From the NCBI GenBank assembly GCA_947095535.1, contig OX352772.1:315962018-316026017 (forward strand): DNA of 64,000 bases, read 5' to 3'. The first letter of the stretch is position 1, and every line of letters starts with the position of its first letter. Positions 47,742 to 59,239 of this stretch are shown piece by piece. Under the pieces are notes generated by a model. It had not been told where the DNA came from. It searched no databases and saw only the letters and a program-made list of their open reading frames with translations. The position numbers were made by a program, and so were the translations under genes. The stretch is from Poecilobothrus nobilitatus (taxonomy: Eukaryota; Arthropoda; Insecta; Diptera; Dolichopodidae).

Positions 47742-49332
47742 GAACTACAATACTACCCTCTAAAAAGATAAGAGAACAACCTAAACCTTCTTATTTCAAA
47801 ATTTCATTGAGTCATTTCATGGTTTCACAGAACAAGACATTTTAGACGAGGACTCTATTTTATTTGGTGAAGTGTTTTAAATTCATCTTCGTTTCTAATT
47901 CCATCATAATTTTAGAAAAAAGTTCATCAATTAAATACCTATACATTGATCTTTTTTTTTTTCCTACATTTTAAATATAACTCGTATATTACTCGCGGCA
48001 TTTTAACTAAAATACAAAATCTATCTCAAATGAATTTTATATTGTATATATTGAAAATTTAAAATTTTATTTATTGAAATAACAATGACAAAAAGAAAAG
48101 GGTTAAACTACAGTTTAAATTTAATTCCACATTTTTTAAATATGTATGTATATATATATTATATACGTATATATTTTTGTTTTTTATATTTATCCGTTAT
48201 AATCCTTTTAGTGTCCTTTTAGAGTGCCTTTTTTTTTTTTGTAAATGAACTTTTTAATAATAATGAAATTTTTTTTTTTTTTTTTTGACCAATATGAGCC
48301 CCTTTGGCTATAGCACTTGTTTTTATGTTTTTGTTTTGTTGAACGGTTCAATGAATGCTCAGAAATTAAAAATTCTGGACAACACTTGTTCGAATTGTTT
48401 TACTAATTAGAAATGCTAAAACGAATTGTGAATGGAATTTTTTATAAATTTATAAATTTTAATTTTTAATTGGAATAGTTTTTTTTTTATTTTTCATTTG
48501 AATTTCATGGTAATGAATAATGGTAAAAGTTTTACATAAAGGATTGGTTTCATATATATATTATTTCGATAATTATTTTATTAGTGATGCATTTTGGATT
48601 TTACAAGTGAATAGTTAAATAAAATTATATAATTTGAAATTTAGTACAGCTCGATATAATTATTAGTTTTAAATAATAATATATTTTAAAATAAATAAAA
48701 ATAAAAAAACAGTTTTTTATAATAAAGCAAAGAATCATAAGCATTTTAGTAGAAAGTGTTACAACACTTACTTATTTTGTCCTATAACATACATATATCT
48801 GAAGTTATACTTTAATATGTCTAATTATTATAGGAAAATATTTTACTTAATTGGGTATTCGATTTCCTTTTTTATTATTGCAGCGATAAATAATAATCAC
48901 CCATATTCTTCAAAACGAATCATACGAAGAATATGAATGACGCGATGATTTGTTATTTTTTTAGATGCAAATGTAACAGTTTTTAAATTGAATGCGCTGT
49001 TAACTGTCAAAAGCATCGTGTGTAGTATTTTGAAAGACTTTTCTTACGAAGCGATAGGTAGCCATTTTATGTTATATCTGTTTTTCTTAGCGATAAGTAT
49101 CAGATTTGATTTTAAAAGTAAAATTAATGGTTTTTTCCGTAGTTTTAATATACTTAGTTTATATTTAGATAATTAAAAAAAATAGAATTAAAAGAATTAA
49201 AGTAATTATAAAAAATTATTTCGAACTTTAGTGTTTTTGTTCATGTTTATTCATTTTAGAAAAATATATTACAAAATGTAAGGCAACATATTATTTTCCA
49301 TTTTGTTATTTTAATTTCAAAAAACCTATATA
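47742..49332. other. AT-rich non-coding stretch, nothing recognised
   Basis: A 62-codon frame at 48988-49176 has no recognisable motif. Confidence 0.45.
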
Positions 49333-49516
49333 GAGGGCCTCAGTGGCCTAGTGCGTAAGATCGTATAAAATACGCTGTAAACACCGAAGAACTGTGACTT
49401 CGATTCTCACACTCGTGGTAAGAATAATTCTCCCTTACGACATTTACAGCCACGCCTGAAAAAGAAAGGCTTTGCAATTTCCTTGTTACATTTATAAGGG
49501 GAATAAACAAAAAAAA
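49333..49516 (+). mobile_element. tRNA-derived SINE, longest copy in the window
   Basis: About 170 bp. The 5' part is tRNA-like: GGCCTCAGTGGCCTAGTG resembles the pol III A box, and CTTCGATTCTCAC is a degenerate B box about 60 bp on. A tRNA-unrelated body follows (AAGAATAATTCTCCCTTACG, then GCCACGCCTGAAAAAGAAAG) and ends TTTACATTTATAAGGGG... with an A-rich tail. The pol III promoter arrangement and tail are those of a SINE, mobilised by a LINE in trans. Confidence 0.75.
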
Positions 49517-50398
49517 ATTTGTTGCATTATAGTTTTACGAAAAAAAAGCATTAATAAAATTTTTAAAAAATCTATACTTTTACTTGATTATTATTGATCT
49601 TTTGTTTATACTTTTTAAAACAAAAAATAACCAAAAACAAATTTTTTAACAGTAGCAAGTATTACCATAACATTACGAAAATTTCCGCACACGTCTTAGA
49701 GAAATACATTTTTAACGGCGGCGTGATGCGGCGTGATGAATTTTCTCATCGACTAAGTCATGCATCTTGACGAATAGGCGTCAATATTATTGAATGATAA
49801 ATGAAGATTTAATAAGCTTCTTATTTAAAAACTTTATCAACCCTTAATAATATCAACATCAAAATAAGAAATTCAATTTTTCATATTATCTTCTAAATTT
49901 CATCGGTTTAAAAGAAAATAAAATCCTTTAACTTACATTATTACGGTATACGGACTCAAAATATAATATTTCATTTTCCACTAATCATCACCTAATAAAA
50001 TCATTTTAAATAAGATATTCATGTCATTGTCAGGTGGCTTGAAAATTTTTCTTTTCTTTTTTAAGATAAAAAAAAAATAAAATCAAAAACAAAAGTTAAT
50101 AACAAGTCACCTGTTTAAAATTCAATAACATTATTAACATATCCAGTAAGTATATGGATAATTTAAATATAAAGTGACAACATCATGATTTATGTATACA
50201 TATGTAATGGTATATATGTAAAAATATCAGTTTTAAACTCGCTTACTATACTGACCCCATCCAAAACAAGAAAACAAAATGCGAGTAAGATGTATGCAAA
50301 CCATGATTTATAAGATTTACGACTTATTTTGTAGATTTGTTAAAGTTTCGCTAAATTCATTTTTTCTGATCCCATGACATTTTAGGTCATATTGTATA

Positions 50399-50418
50399 CA
50401 TATATATATATATATATA
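50399..50418. repeat. (TA)n microsatellite
   Basis: Ten TA units inside an otherwise featureless stretch (49520-51380). Confidence 0.9.
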
Positions 50419-51383
50419 CATATATACCTTACAAACTAAATTTTTTGTACCACCCCATACATTAGAAATGCTATTCAGTTTTCGTTTTGTTTAGATTTCT
50501 TGATTTTTATTTTATATTTTCTTTTATGTTTTTGTAGCCTTTGGGCTATACGTAAATCACATGTGATTTTTTTTTTGTTTTTGTTCATCCTTATGTTATA
50601 TAACCAATGGATAAAAGTAAAATAATATTAGACCATATCTCCCTCCCCGGTCCCCCCAATAAACTCCTGTTAAGAGTAAAACAAAAAAAATTTCAATTTT
50701 TCTATGGGCGACGCGCTGTGATTTCGGTGTTTTCTTTTTTTTTTTTATGTTGTCTTTGAATGTTTTTGTGGCATTTTAACGCATTTTGTGCTAAAGACAG
50801 CTTTTGTATTATTCTTTTTCTTTTAAAGTGGAAGATTTATTTACGTTTATATTAATATATGATAATATGAATAACGGGTATAAGAATTAAGGACTTTAGA
50901 AGGATACTTGAATTTAAAAGTGGCTTTTTTTATGTTATTTAGATTTGGTGGCTTTTATTTGGTTTTTTGTTTTCTTTTCTTATTTCCTTTATAATGAAAT
51001 GATTTTTAACTTCAAAAGAAATTGAAATTGTAAATAATATCTGATTTGTATATATATATCCATATATTATATCCATATATATGTATATATCAAATAAATA
51101 AATAAATAAGGAAATATATTATAAAGATTATTGGTTTTTAGAAGTTTAGTTTTTTCATTTTGTAAATCTAAAAGGGTTTGATTTTTAATTTTAATTTCGG
51201 ATCGAAAGACTTTTAAAGAAAGAGAAATTTAAAAGTTTTTTTTTTGGAAATGTTTTTAATAACTTAGACTCTTAGAGAATAAAAACAAATTATAAGAAAA
51301 AAAAAATTAAATTGATAGATCTAAACAGAATTTTATTCGTTCAAAGAGATTTGATACAAACAAGGCTTTGTAAACTTTAACCC

Positions 51384-51797
51384 GGCAGCCAGACGAGATA
51401 GTATTACTATCTTGAGAGTATGTAAATGTCAAATTATCTACTGTCTGTGTGACGTATGTCGCATTTTAACTATCAAGACATTTCATTTATTATTAAAATA
51501 TTTTATATTATATTTCAAGTATATTTTATATTTTTTTAAAATATTTCATGTTTAAAATAGACACAAGCAAAATATCAAATTAAAAATAAAACAACCTCAA
51601 AAAATTTATTTGACATAAATGTTGTTTTCCTTTTGTCTTCATTTTTAATTGGTCGAAGTGTCAAATTACTATTTCAATTACTAGCTAGAAAAATGTCAAG
51701 ACAATGGAAAAGATAATTGAAAAAATGTAATATTATTGTCAAAATTGTTCATGTATTTGTCCACTATCTTAATAGTACTGTATCATCTGGCCTCTAG
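51384..51797. mobile_element. Candidate MITE with imperfect ~40-bp inverted ends
   Basis: The left end GGCAGCCAGACGAGATAGTA and the reverse complement of the right end AGAGGCCAGATGATACAGTA align, continuing with ACTAT(C)TT and A(A/G)ATA(G)TG. The left end follows TTAACCC, the motif expected at a piggyBac-type insertion, but no matching GGGTTAA is seen at the right end. Confidence 0.35.
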
Positions 51798-51799
51798 GA

Positions 51800-53985
51800 A
51801 AATGACGCGTAAAAAAATTTAGAAACTAAAAAAAAAACCTTTTTAAAAGCTTTCTAAAAATTTTTCAAAAGTATGTAACTTGTATTATTATCTTAAAATG
51901 TTGGTAATACTACAAAATGAACTTATAGTAGTTATATAATTATTTCAAGAATCCGATCATTGGTTAATTTTAAATGTTTTTGCGAAAAGAAAAAAAACCA
52001 AATATCTTTCGATTTTGTCTTTTATTCTATGCCGCAAGTTTGAAATGATTCTTGAGTTTGTTTTTTACAAATGTTCGGAAGAAGTATTTTTTACTTCATA
52101 GATCTAACTTGTTATGATCAAAAATAGATCCTAAGAAACTACGCTTACCAGGAAATGAATTAATATTTTAAACAGAGTAAAAAATGTAACAAAAAAAATT
52201 TTAATAAAAAATCTGATCATTTAATAGTAAATTTTGACATAAAATGATTTAAAATATTAATATAATAAAAATATTAAAAATATCATAAACCATCATAACT
52301 AAATGATTAAAAAGTGGAATAACTAAAATGAACAGAATTTAAAAGATAGAGTATAAAGTACATTAAAGAACACGAGTTTAACAAATAACTCTACTTTCTG
52401 TAGGCTCGAACGGTTGAGTAGATCCAAATACAATAAGATTATAATTATTAGCCTTAAAAAAAGTTTAAGTAGAGAAAAGTTATAACTAAAAAATTTAATA
52501 TTTATTATTTTACTCATTTCAAATTCAAAAAAATAAAATCTTAATTCTACAAATAAACGATCCTACAAGTAATTTTATATACAAAATTTGAAGTATTTTA
52601 ATAATAAATCTAAAGCACTTAAGAATTCACTTTCTTTTTCATTAATATTTAATTTACCTATAATTTAAGTACTAATAAAGTCGTCTCCATATGTTGATTC
52701 TTCATATATAAACATATAAACGTAAATCGTTTATAAATACATAGCATTTAACCTCTTGTCAAAGCTGTTCAATTCCATATTTCTTATTAACCCTTAGTCA
52801 TCATTATCATATACACACATGATTATAAAACAACATTACAAATAACACTTCCATTAGTAAAAAAAAAAAAATATTTAATAATGAAAAAATATGAAAGAAA
52901 AGGACATTTTATTTTTTTTTTTCATCGTCCTTATTTTCAATTTTGTCCTTATGCGATTATTAAATTACAATAAATGCAAACATATTAAAAAGGACATCAA
53001 ATTCCATAAATTTTAATATTTTTTTTTTATATTATATTATAAGTGGATTTCTGTTTTATGTTTTTGTTTTTTCGATTTATATATATATATAATTTTTTTA
53101 ATATTTAAGGATTCTCCAGGATTTACTAGGATGTGTAAAGTAGAAAGAAAAAATCAAAAAAAAAAAAACATCCCCAGTAATCAAAAATGATTTTAAGTGA
53201 AAATTATAGTTTATGGGTCTGTTAACTTACAAATATATCCATATATACACACTATTAATGCATTTTATAAATATTAGATAATAACAATTTTTTTGGTACA
53301 GTTATGGTAATTTATTTGAATATAATTTTGAAAATACATTTCTATTAGAAATGTATTTAAATTTTAAAACTTTTCTATAGATAAAACATAAATTGATGTC
53401 GGATTAATGTGAGATTTAAGTTGTCTCATAGAAAGATCATATCCAATTACTATATCATTTATTCACTTCAATGTGTTGTTATAAAACTATATTGTTGGTT
53501 AAACTTAAAAGATATAAAAAGATTTTATTTAGCTAAAAACATTTTCTAATTTTTGAACTAAGGTAATGGCAGCAAAAACGGCATAGATAATGCAAATTTA
53601 CTAAAATAATTAAAACTATACAGAATAAGTTTAATAATATTTATTTCATTTTTACTTTACTTATTTCATTTTTACTTTTATACACTATAAAAACATTCCA
53701 GTCATTTCCAACTAGAAAATATAGAATTATAAACATTAAAAAAAAAATGCTAGAATTTGGCCATGTTCTATTGGCCTATTTTAATCTATTAAAGCGTAAA
53801 GTATTTTTTTCATTTAAAAAGAAACAATAAAAAAAAATGACAATTGATAACTTAAAATTAAATTTAACATATTACTTAGTAGGTTTTATCATTTATATTT
53901 TATATTCTAATAAAATTTTAAAAATTTTAAAAATCACCGATAAAAGCATATTAATTCAGTCACAGTAAATTAAACAAGGTAGAAT
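51800..53985. other. AT-rich non-coding stretch, nothing recognised
   Basis: Homopolymers and (TA)-rich tracts only. Confidence 0.5.
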
Positions 53986-53989
53986 GTAA

Positions 53990-54790
53990 GCCAACGGTTT
54001 TTAAAAGCGCACATTTCCAAAATATAATATAAAATGTTTAGAATTGTGACTTGCACAAAAATTTGAACACTTCATGCAATAAGAAAAAATGTGAAAATAT
54101 GACTTTTCTGGAATTTGGAACCCTATGCAAGTAAAAGAAACCGTTAACACTATATATTATTAAAGCTGTAAAAATATATTATTGGAGCTTTAATTTTTAT
54201 ATCTTGCCGAAGTAAAATATTTATTTAGGTGCCTTAGTTACAAGTGTTTAAAAATAGCAAATTTTCAAATTTTTTGTGCTCTAATAGCTTCTAATAAATA
54301 GGGGGTGGTCTAAAAAATTTCTGAGCAAACCTATACTAATTCTAAAAACTTCTTTCCGCTCTCAAAATTTCAAGTTCCTATCTAAAAGCGTTCCGGAGAT
54401 ATAAGGGTAGAAAAATCATACAAAATTTGATTTTCACATAACGGTAAATTTAAATACTAAATTTAAAAGAATTATATAATTTTGATATTAATTTACAAAG
54501 GTAAAAAAAATACCTGTCAAATGCCATTTTCATCTGAAAAAATGTTGAGCAGAACATGAGATATACACATTTAAAAATAGCGCTTTTTCAAAGTTTAAGA
54601 GGCTGTAGCTCCGTAATGGATGGGACTACATGAAAAAGTTGTTCCACAAAATAAATTTTTGACCACAAAATCAATGACACCTACCCATGGTTAAAATTTT
54701 TTTTCTCTATTTTTAACAGTGTAGAAGTTTTCAGACGCAGACGCACGGACGGACAGGATGAAACTAATAAGCACATTTTTTCAAAATGTT
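53990..54790 (-). repeat. CCGTCCGTC-end AT-rich repeat, longest minus-oriented copy
   Basis: Reverse complement of the order at 9.4-10.0 kb: GGAACCCTATGCAAGT, GCCGAAGTAAAATATTT, AGGTGCCTTAGTTACAAGTG, TTCAAGTTCCTATCTAAAAG, CACATAACGGTAAATTTAAA, AACAGTGTAGAAGTTTTCAG, a CGCACGGACGGACAGGATG end and AAACTAATAAGCACATTTTT. About 800 bp, with no coding frame. Confidence 0.7.
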
Positions 54791-55704
54791 TTGTGCTAAA
54801 AAGAAATAAATAATTAAGTGCTTGTTAAAGTGCGTTTATATTTGATTGCTTTTGTTCTCTCTATTGTAGGTCTCAAACTCCTCATTTTTTTAGTGGCATT
54901 ATATGAACAGAATTATACATCCAAAAATATAAGTTTTATATACAACTCTCCAAATTTTCCTGTTATGTGTAGACCCATTTAAAGTGGTTTTGATTGGTTA
55001 AAGCCCAATAATAACTAGAGAAAACTAGTGCAGGTCCTTTGCGTGATTTCCAATGTTTTCCACTGTCCCTCGTAAACAAAAAAGGCTTAATTATTATTAT
55101 TTACCACTCAAAAAATATAAAATGTAATTAATTTATTAACATGGACTCTCCAAACTAAAAACACAAATAAAGATGGAAGTTAAGATGGTTATAGTAATAT
55201 AAATAATTTTCTTAATCTAGCATTTTAGTACAATTATCAATAAATATACATTTTAAATTTTTTAGTATCATTTTTGTTGTTTAAGCCTTTTATTACACGC
55301 TACTCCTTACTTATCTCAGATACCTTAAAAATTCTTTTAAATTGGTTCAAATTAACAATTCTTAAACTTGTCGTATTAGTACGTTAGTATCTAATTTCTA
55401 TGTATACTTAAAATTTATTTTTGTTATTAAAAAAAAAACTTGGTACCAAAATATATTCAAGAGTACATATTTATTGTAATAAAATATTTAATAAAAATAT
55501 TTTCACTTAATATATTAGCCACAACTGTTTAAAAACGTTAAATGCTTTTAAATGTTATCATAAATTGATTTAAAAACATAAAAAATAATAATATACTTTT
55601 TTGGGCAGAAAATTGTAAATTCTATTTGAAAATTCGATGTCTCAGTTAAGCTTTCAAAATAGATTAAAAACAAAAAAAAATTAAACAAAATAGAAATATT
55701 CTTA

Positions 55705-56356
55705 AGGACGTATGTTCACATACATATAATACTGCGGATAATACCATAGCATTTAAGACTTGAAATCGTAGGTTCACATTGAGATAAAATTGTACGAAAA
55801 ACTAGTACAAAAACGTATTCAACGTACCCATTTTATAATTTTTGTACTACGAGTATAGTGTTTTCCAATTGCTATTTAAACGTCAAAATTTGAAATATAA
55901 AAATCAAAATATTTTTGTTTACTTCTAACCATCTGCTAACTTTAACATTTTATTAATTTTAAAATATAAATAACATTGGTATTTAGGTATATTTATAAAT
56001 ATAGTTAGGTATGTAGTAATAAATATAATTAGGTAAAAAATTTATATTTATTAGTTATAATTTTTTTATTTTATAACTACTAATGTAATTTATAAATTTA
56101 AAAAATTATGTATACTACTCGTACATTTTTTAAATTTATAAACAAACGAATTCAAAAAAAAAAATTTAATTTTATTTAGAATTTTATTTTATATTCAAAC
56201 GAAATGTCAATTTAGAATATGTCAATGTCATTTGAATTAAAATAAAACACGTACTTGTGGTCTTAAAACCGGTATTAAAAATTTTTTTAATGCCGATGTA
56301 AAAATAAAGTTGATACCGGTCAAACAAAGCTAATACTTATGTGAACATACGGCCCT
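55705..56356. mobile_element. MITE, 652 bp, TA-flanked
   Basis: Inverted ends AGGACGTATGTTCACATA (left) and AGGGCCGTATGTTCACATA (right, reverse complemented) match apart from one substitution and one indel. TA flanks both ends (55703-55704, 56357-56358). The interior is AT-rich with no coding frame. TA target and short ends fit a Tc1/mariner-type or similar non-autonomous element. Confidence 0.7.
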
Positions 56357-56439
56357 TATTGATTCCGAAACCGTTTCTATATATGGTTATAATAATCTGT
56401 TAAAATGTTAATTTATGTACATGTGATATACCTTAATAC

Positions 56440-56825
56440 TTTAAGGCAAATTATTTCCAATTTAAGTGCAAGTATTTTCTTTTTAAAATCAAGATTTCCA
56501 TTTTAATTGCAAGAATTTTTTTTTAGAGTGCAAGAAATGATTGTAAATTAATTTTTATTTAATTAAAAGCTTAGCTTTATTGAAAGTGTATTATTTGAAA
56601 TTTTAAAACAAAAAAACCTATGTAGATCTCTTGTAGCTTGTCTGAAATTTTTTTAAAGAATAATATCCATATAATATTATATATATATACATAATTCCTA
56701 ATAATACGTAAATACAAAAAACCTGCATTTAAAAAAGAAATACTTGTACTTAAAAAGAAAAACTTGCACTTAAAATGAAATTACTTACATTTAATAAAAC
56801 CACTTTTACTTTAAATGAAAATTGT
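56440..56825. mobile_element. Foldback-type element with tandem-repeat arms
   Basis: The right arm (about 56720-56824) is five ~21-bp units on the pattern CTTGCACTTAAAATGAAATTA. The left arm (about 56440-56540) holds about four of the same units in inverse orientation (TTTAAGTGCAAGTATTTTC and so on). The arms flank a ~180-bp spacer. Inverted arms built of short tandem repeats are the layout of foldback elements. Confidence 0.6.
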
Positions 56826-56829
56826 TTTT

Positions 56830-58840
56830 TTTTTAAGTAAAAAAAGTTTATTATGAAAAAATGAAATATTTTATGATATCTTTTACCATTTTCAAGATAA
56901 TCTACTTACCGTATTCGAATAAAGTAGTTCGATAATAAAAGGAGTTCTGCAAATTGATATTGAATTTTCTCGAAAACTTTAAAGACATGACACAAATTAT
57001 GATAATATAAATTAAAGCAAAAACTTAAGAAATTTTAAAATGAAATTAATTTTAATTTGATTAGATACATTAATAACGGTTTTTTATAAGAAAATCACAA
57101 TTATGCAAAAAAAAAAAAGATAATTATCATAATTTTTTAATATAAATTAAAATAACCAGAATTTTATTTGTACTGAAAATCTTGATTTGGAAATGATAAT
57201 CTTAATATTTAAAATATCATAATATATCAGTTTCCTATATAAATTATGCAGGGGAAACAGATATGATTTTCTTTTTACAAACCGAGTACTAATATCGTTA
57301 TCTAGAAAGTCATTAGAAATAAACAAAACACCACTCTTCCATAGAATATTTGCTTTGTTTCGACATCCCCTATCACATTCTGCTCTAAGTAAAACTTATC
57401 GTTATATATTCTACAAAGTTTCTTCTAGTTTTCTAAATAGGCAAATCTCTAGATTTCTAAATCAAAGATCTCAAAATTAAGAAAGTATAAAGATTAGGTT
57501 TCATTTTGTTACAAAATCTTCAAGCCGTTTTTGATTTTATACCGCAAATTCTTAACTTTATGATTTTTAAAGGATTTAAAATTTCCAAATTAAAAAACGA
57601 CTTAATGTTTTTTTTTTTAATTTTTAAAGGTGAAAGATGAAATTATATCTTATAGATCTTTACAATAATAGGCATCTTATTAGATAATAATGTTTTAAAA
57701 AATTTTTGTTTTAACTAATTTTTAAAGAGACAAAAAAATAACATTTAAGGAAAACGGACAAAAAAAAAATCCTTTGAAAGATTTATTACCCTCTGAAAAA
57801 AAAAAAAGCAAAACAAAAATTATTTTAAAACTATAGTAAAAAATTTTACACCCCTCCTTTAAAAACTTTTTGCGAAATATAAATAATATATATATTTTTT
57901 TTTCATTTTATTCAAAAGATATTTTAAAGTGAATGTTTTTACGATACGACTAACCCTTTCCCCTTTTATTTTTTTTTTTTGCAATTGTAGACCAACATCA
58001 TAAACATAACTTTTAATGTGTCCAATCATATGTGGAAATGGTTATCCTGCTTTATTTTTTTTTTACAAGGATATTCTAAGGATTATATATTTTTTTGTAA
58101 AAAAAAAAAAAAATATGAAGGGATTGAAAATTTTGTAGTGCTGATATCGTCACCGTCAAAAAAGTGTTAAAAACAAAAAGGGTTTTATTAATATAAGTTT
58201 GAAATGTACATTCATAACTATGAAATTATTTATATGAAATTATGGTTATGATGGGACCATAAAAAAATAGAAAAGGACAAAATAAAATTGAAAGGAATCT
58301 GAATGAATCCTTTTTTTTTTTTAATAAAATTTTATTTGTTAAATCAATTTAAAATTGAAATATTTTACATTTTTTTGTTTGTATTTTAATGCTAATATTA
58401 GTAAAATAAAGTAAAATTAAATATTTTATGGGATTTATATATAAATTTAGTTTTTAGTTTTTCTTTTTATGTTTTAAAGTATTAAAAATGATGATTTTGT
58501 TTTGATGTTCCGCAAAAATATGTCGTAAATACTGTATTTCAATTTGTAAATTGATAATAATTTTTTGCGAATTTTTGCAAAAAAAAAGTGTAAATTGGGT
58601 ATTTTTTGAAATCAAAGAAGTGGTAAGAGGATTTTAATATAAAATTTTAAGAATAATAAAAATTTAAAGCTGTTGTTTTATATCATTAACACAATATAGT
58701 AAATTGTTTTAATAAATTGGCTTTCAACATAACCGTCCAGTAACAAATCAATTGAAAATAATAAAAATGCCTAGTATAAATAAACAAAGAAAAATTGCCC
58801 CAAACCAAAAAAATTTCACACAAGTTAATTGCTATAAAAC
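56830..58840. other. AT-rich non-coding stretch, nothing recognised
   Basis: No supported gene or repeat. Confidence 0.5.
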
Positions 58841-59134
58841 TGTATCATCTTTTAGAGAATTTCAGATGCCGACCTGCTACCCGAAGATGTTGGATGTGCG
58901 CTGACACAACCAAATTTTACTAAAGCCGTTGACATTAAACTTAGTTTCTTTCCACATATCATCAGATACCTCTACTAGCTTCATTCAATAAACACTAACT
59001 TATTTTCATATAAAAAAATAGTTGTAATGATAACTACTAAAATCGGACGATCGAATTTGCTCAATTTGAATAACGAAATTAACAATTTTACAAAGATGAA
59101 ATATAGTAAAAATTTCAGTATCCTAAGGTTTATA

Positions 59135-59225
59135 ATTTTATGAATTATCGCGCGGACGGACAGACACGTAAAATAATCATAGCTAAATCTACTCAGAATT
59201 TGTAATATATACTCATCACATCTAT
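59135..59225 (-). repeat. Fragment resembling the ACGG end of the GTGTAGGGTAT element
   Basis: ATCGCGCGGACGGACAGACA, then TAGCTAAATCTACTCAGAA and ATATATACTCAT, resemble the (ACGG)n / ATCGCTAAATCGACTCAGG / ATATATGTACTC order at 33.57-33.64 kb. Confidence 0.45.
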
Positions 59226-59239
59226 CTCATCTCATTAAG

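Noticed and set aside
48988..49176. 62-codon plus-strand frame as a small gene
   Set aside because: No recognised motif and a length within chance for this composition.
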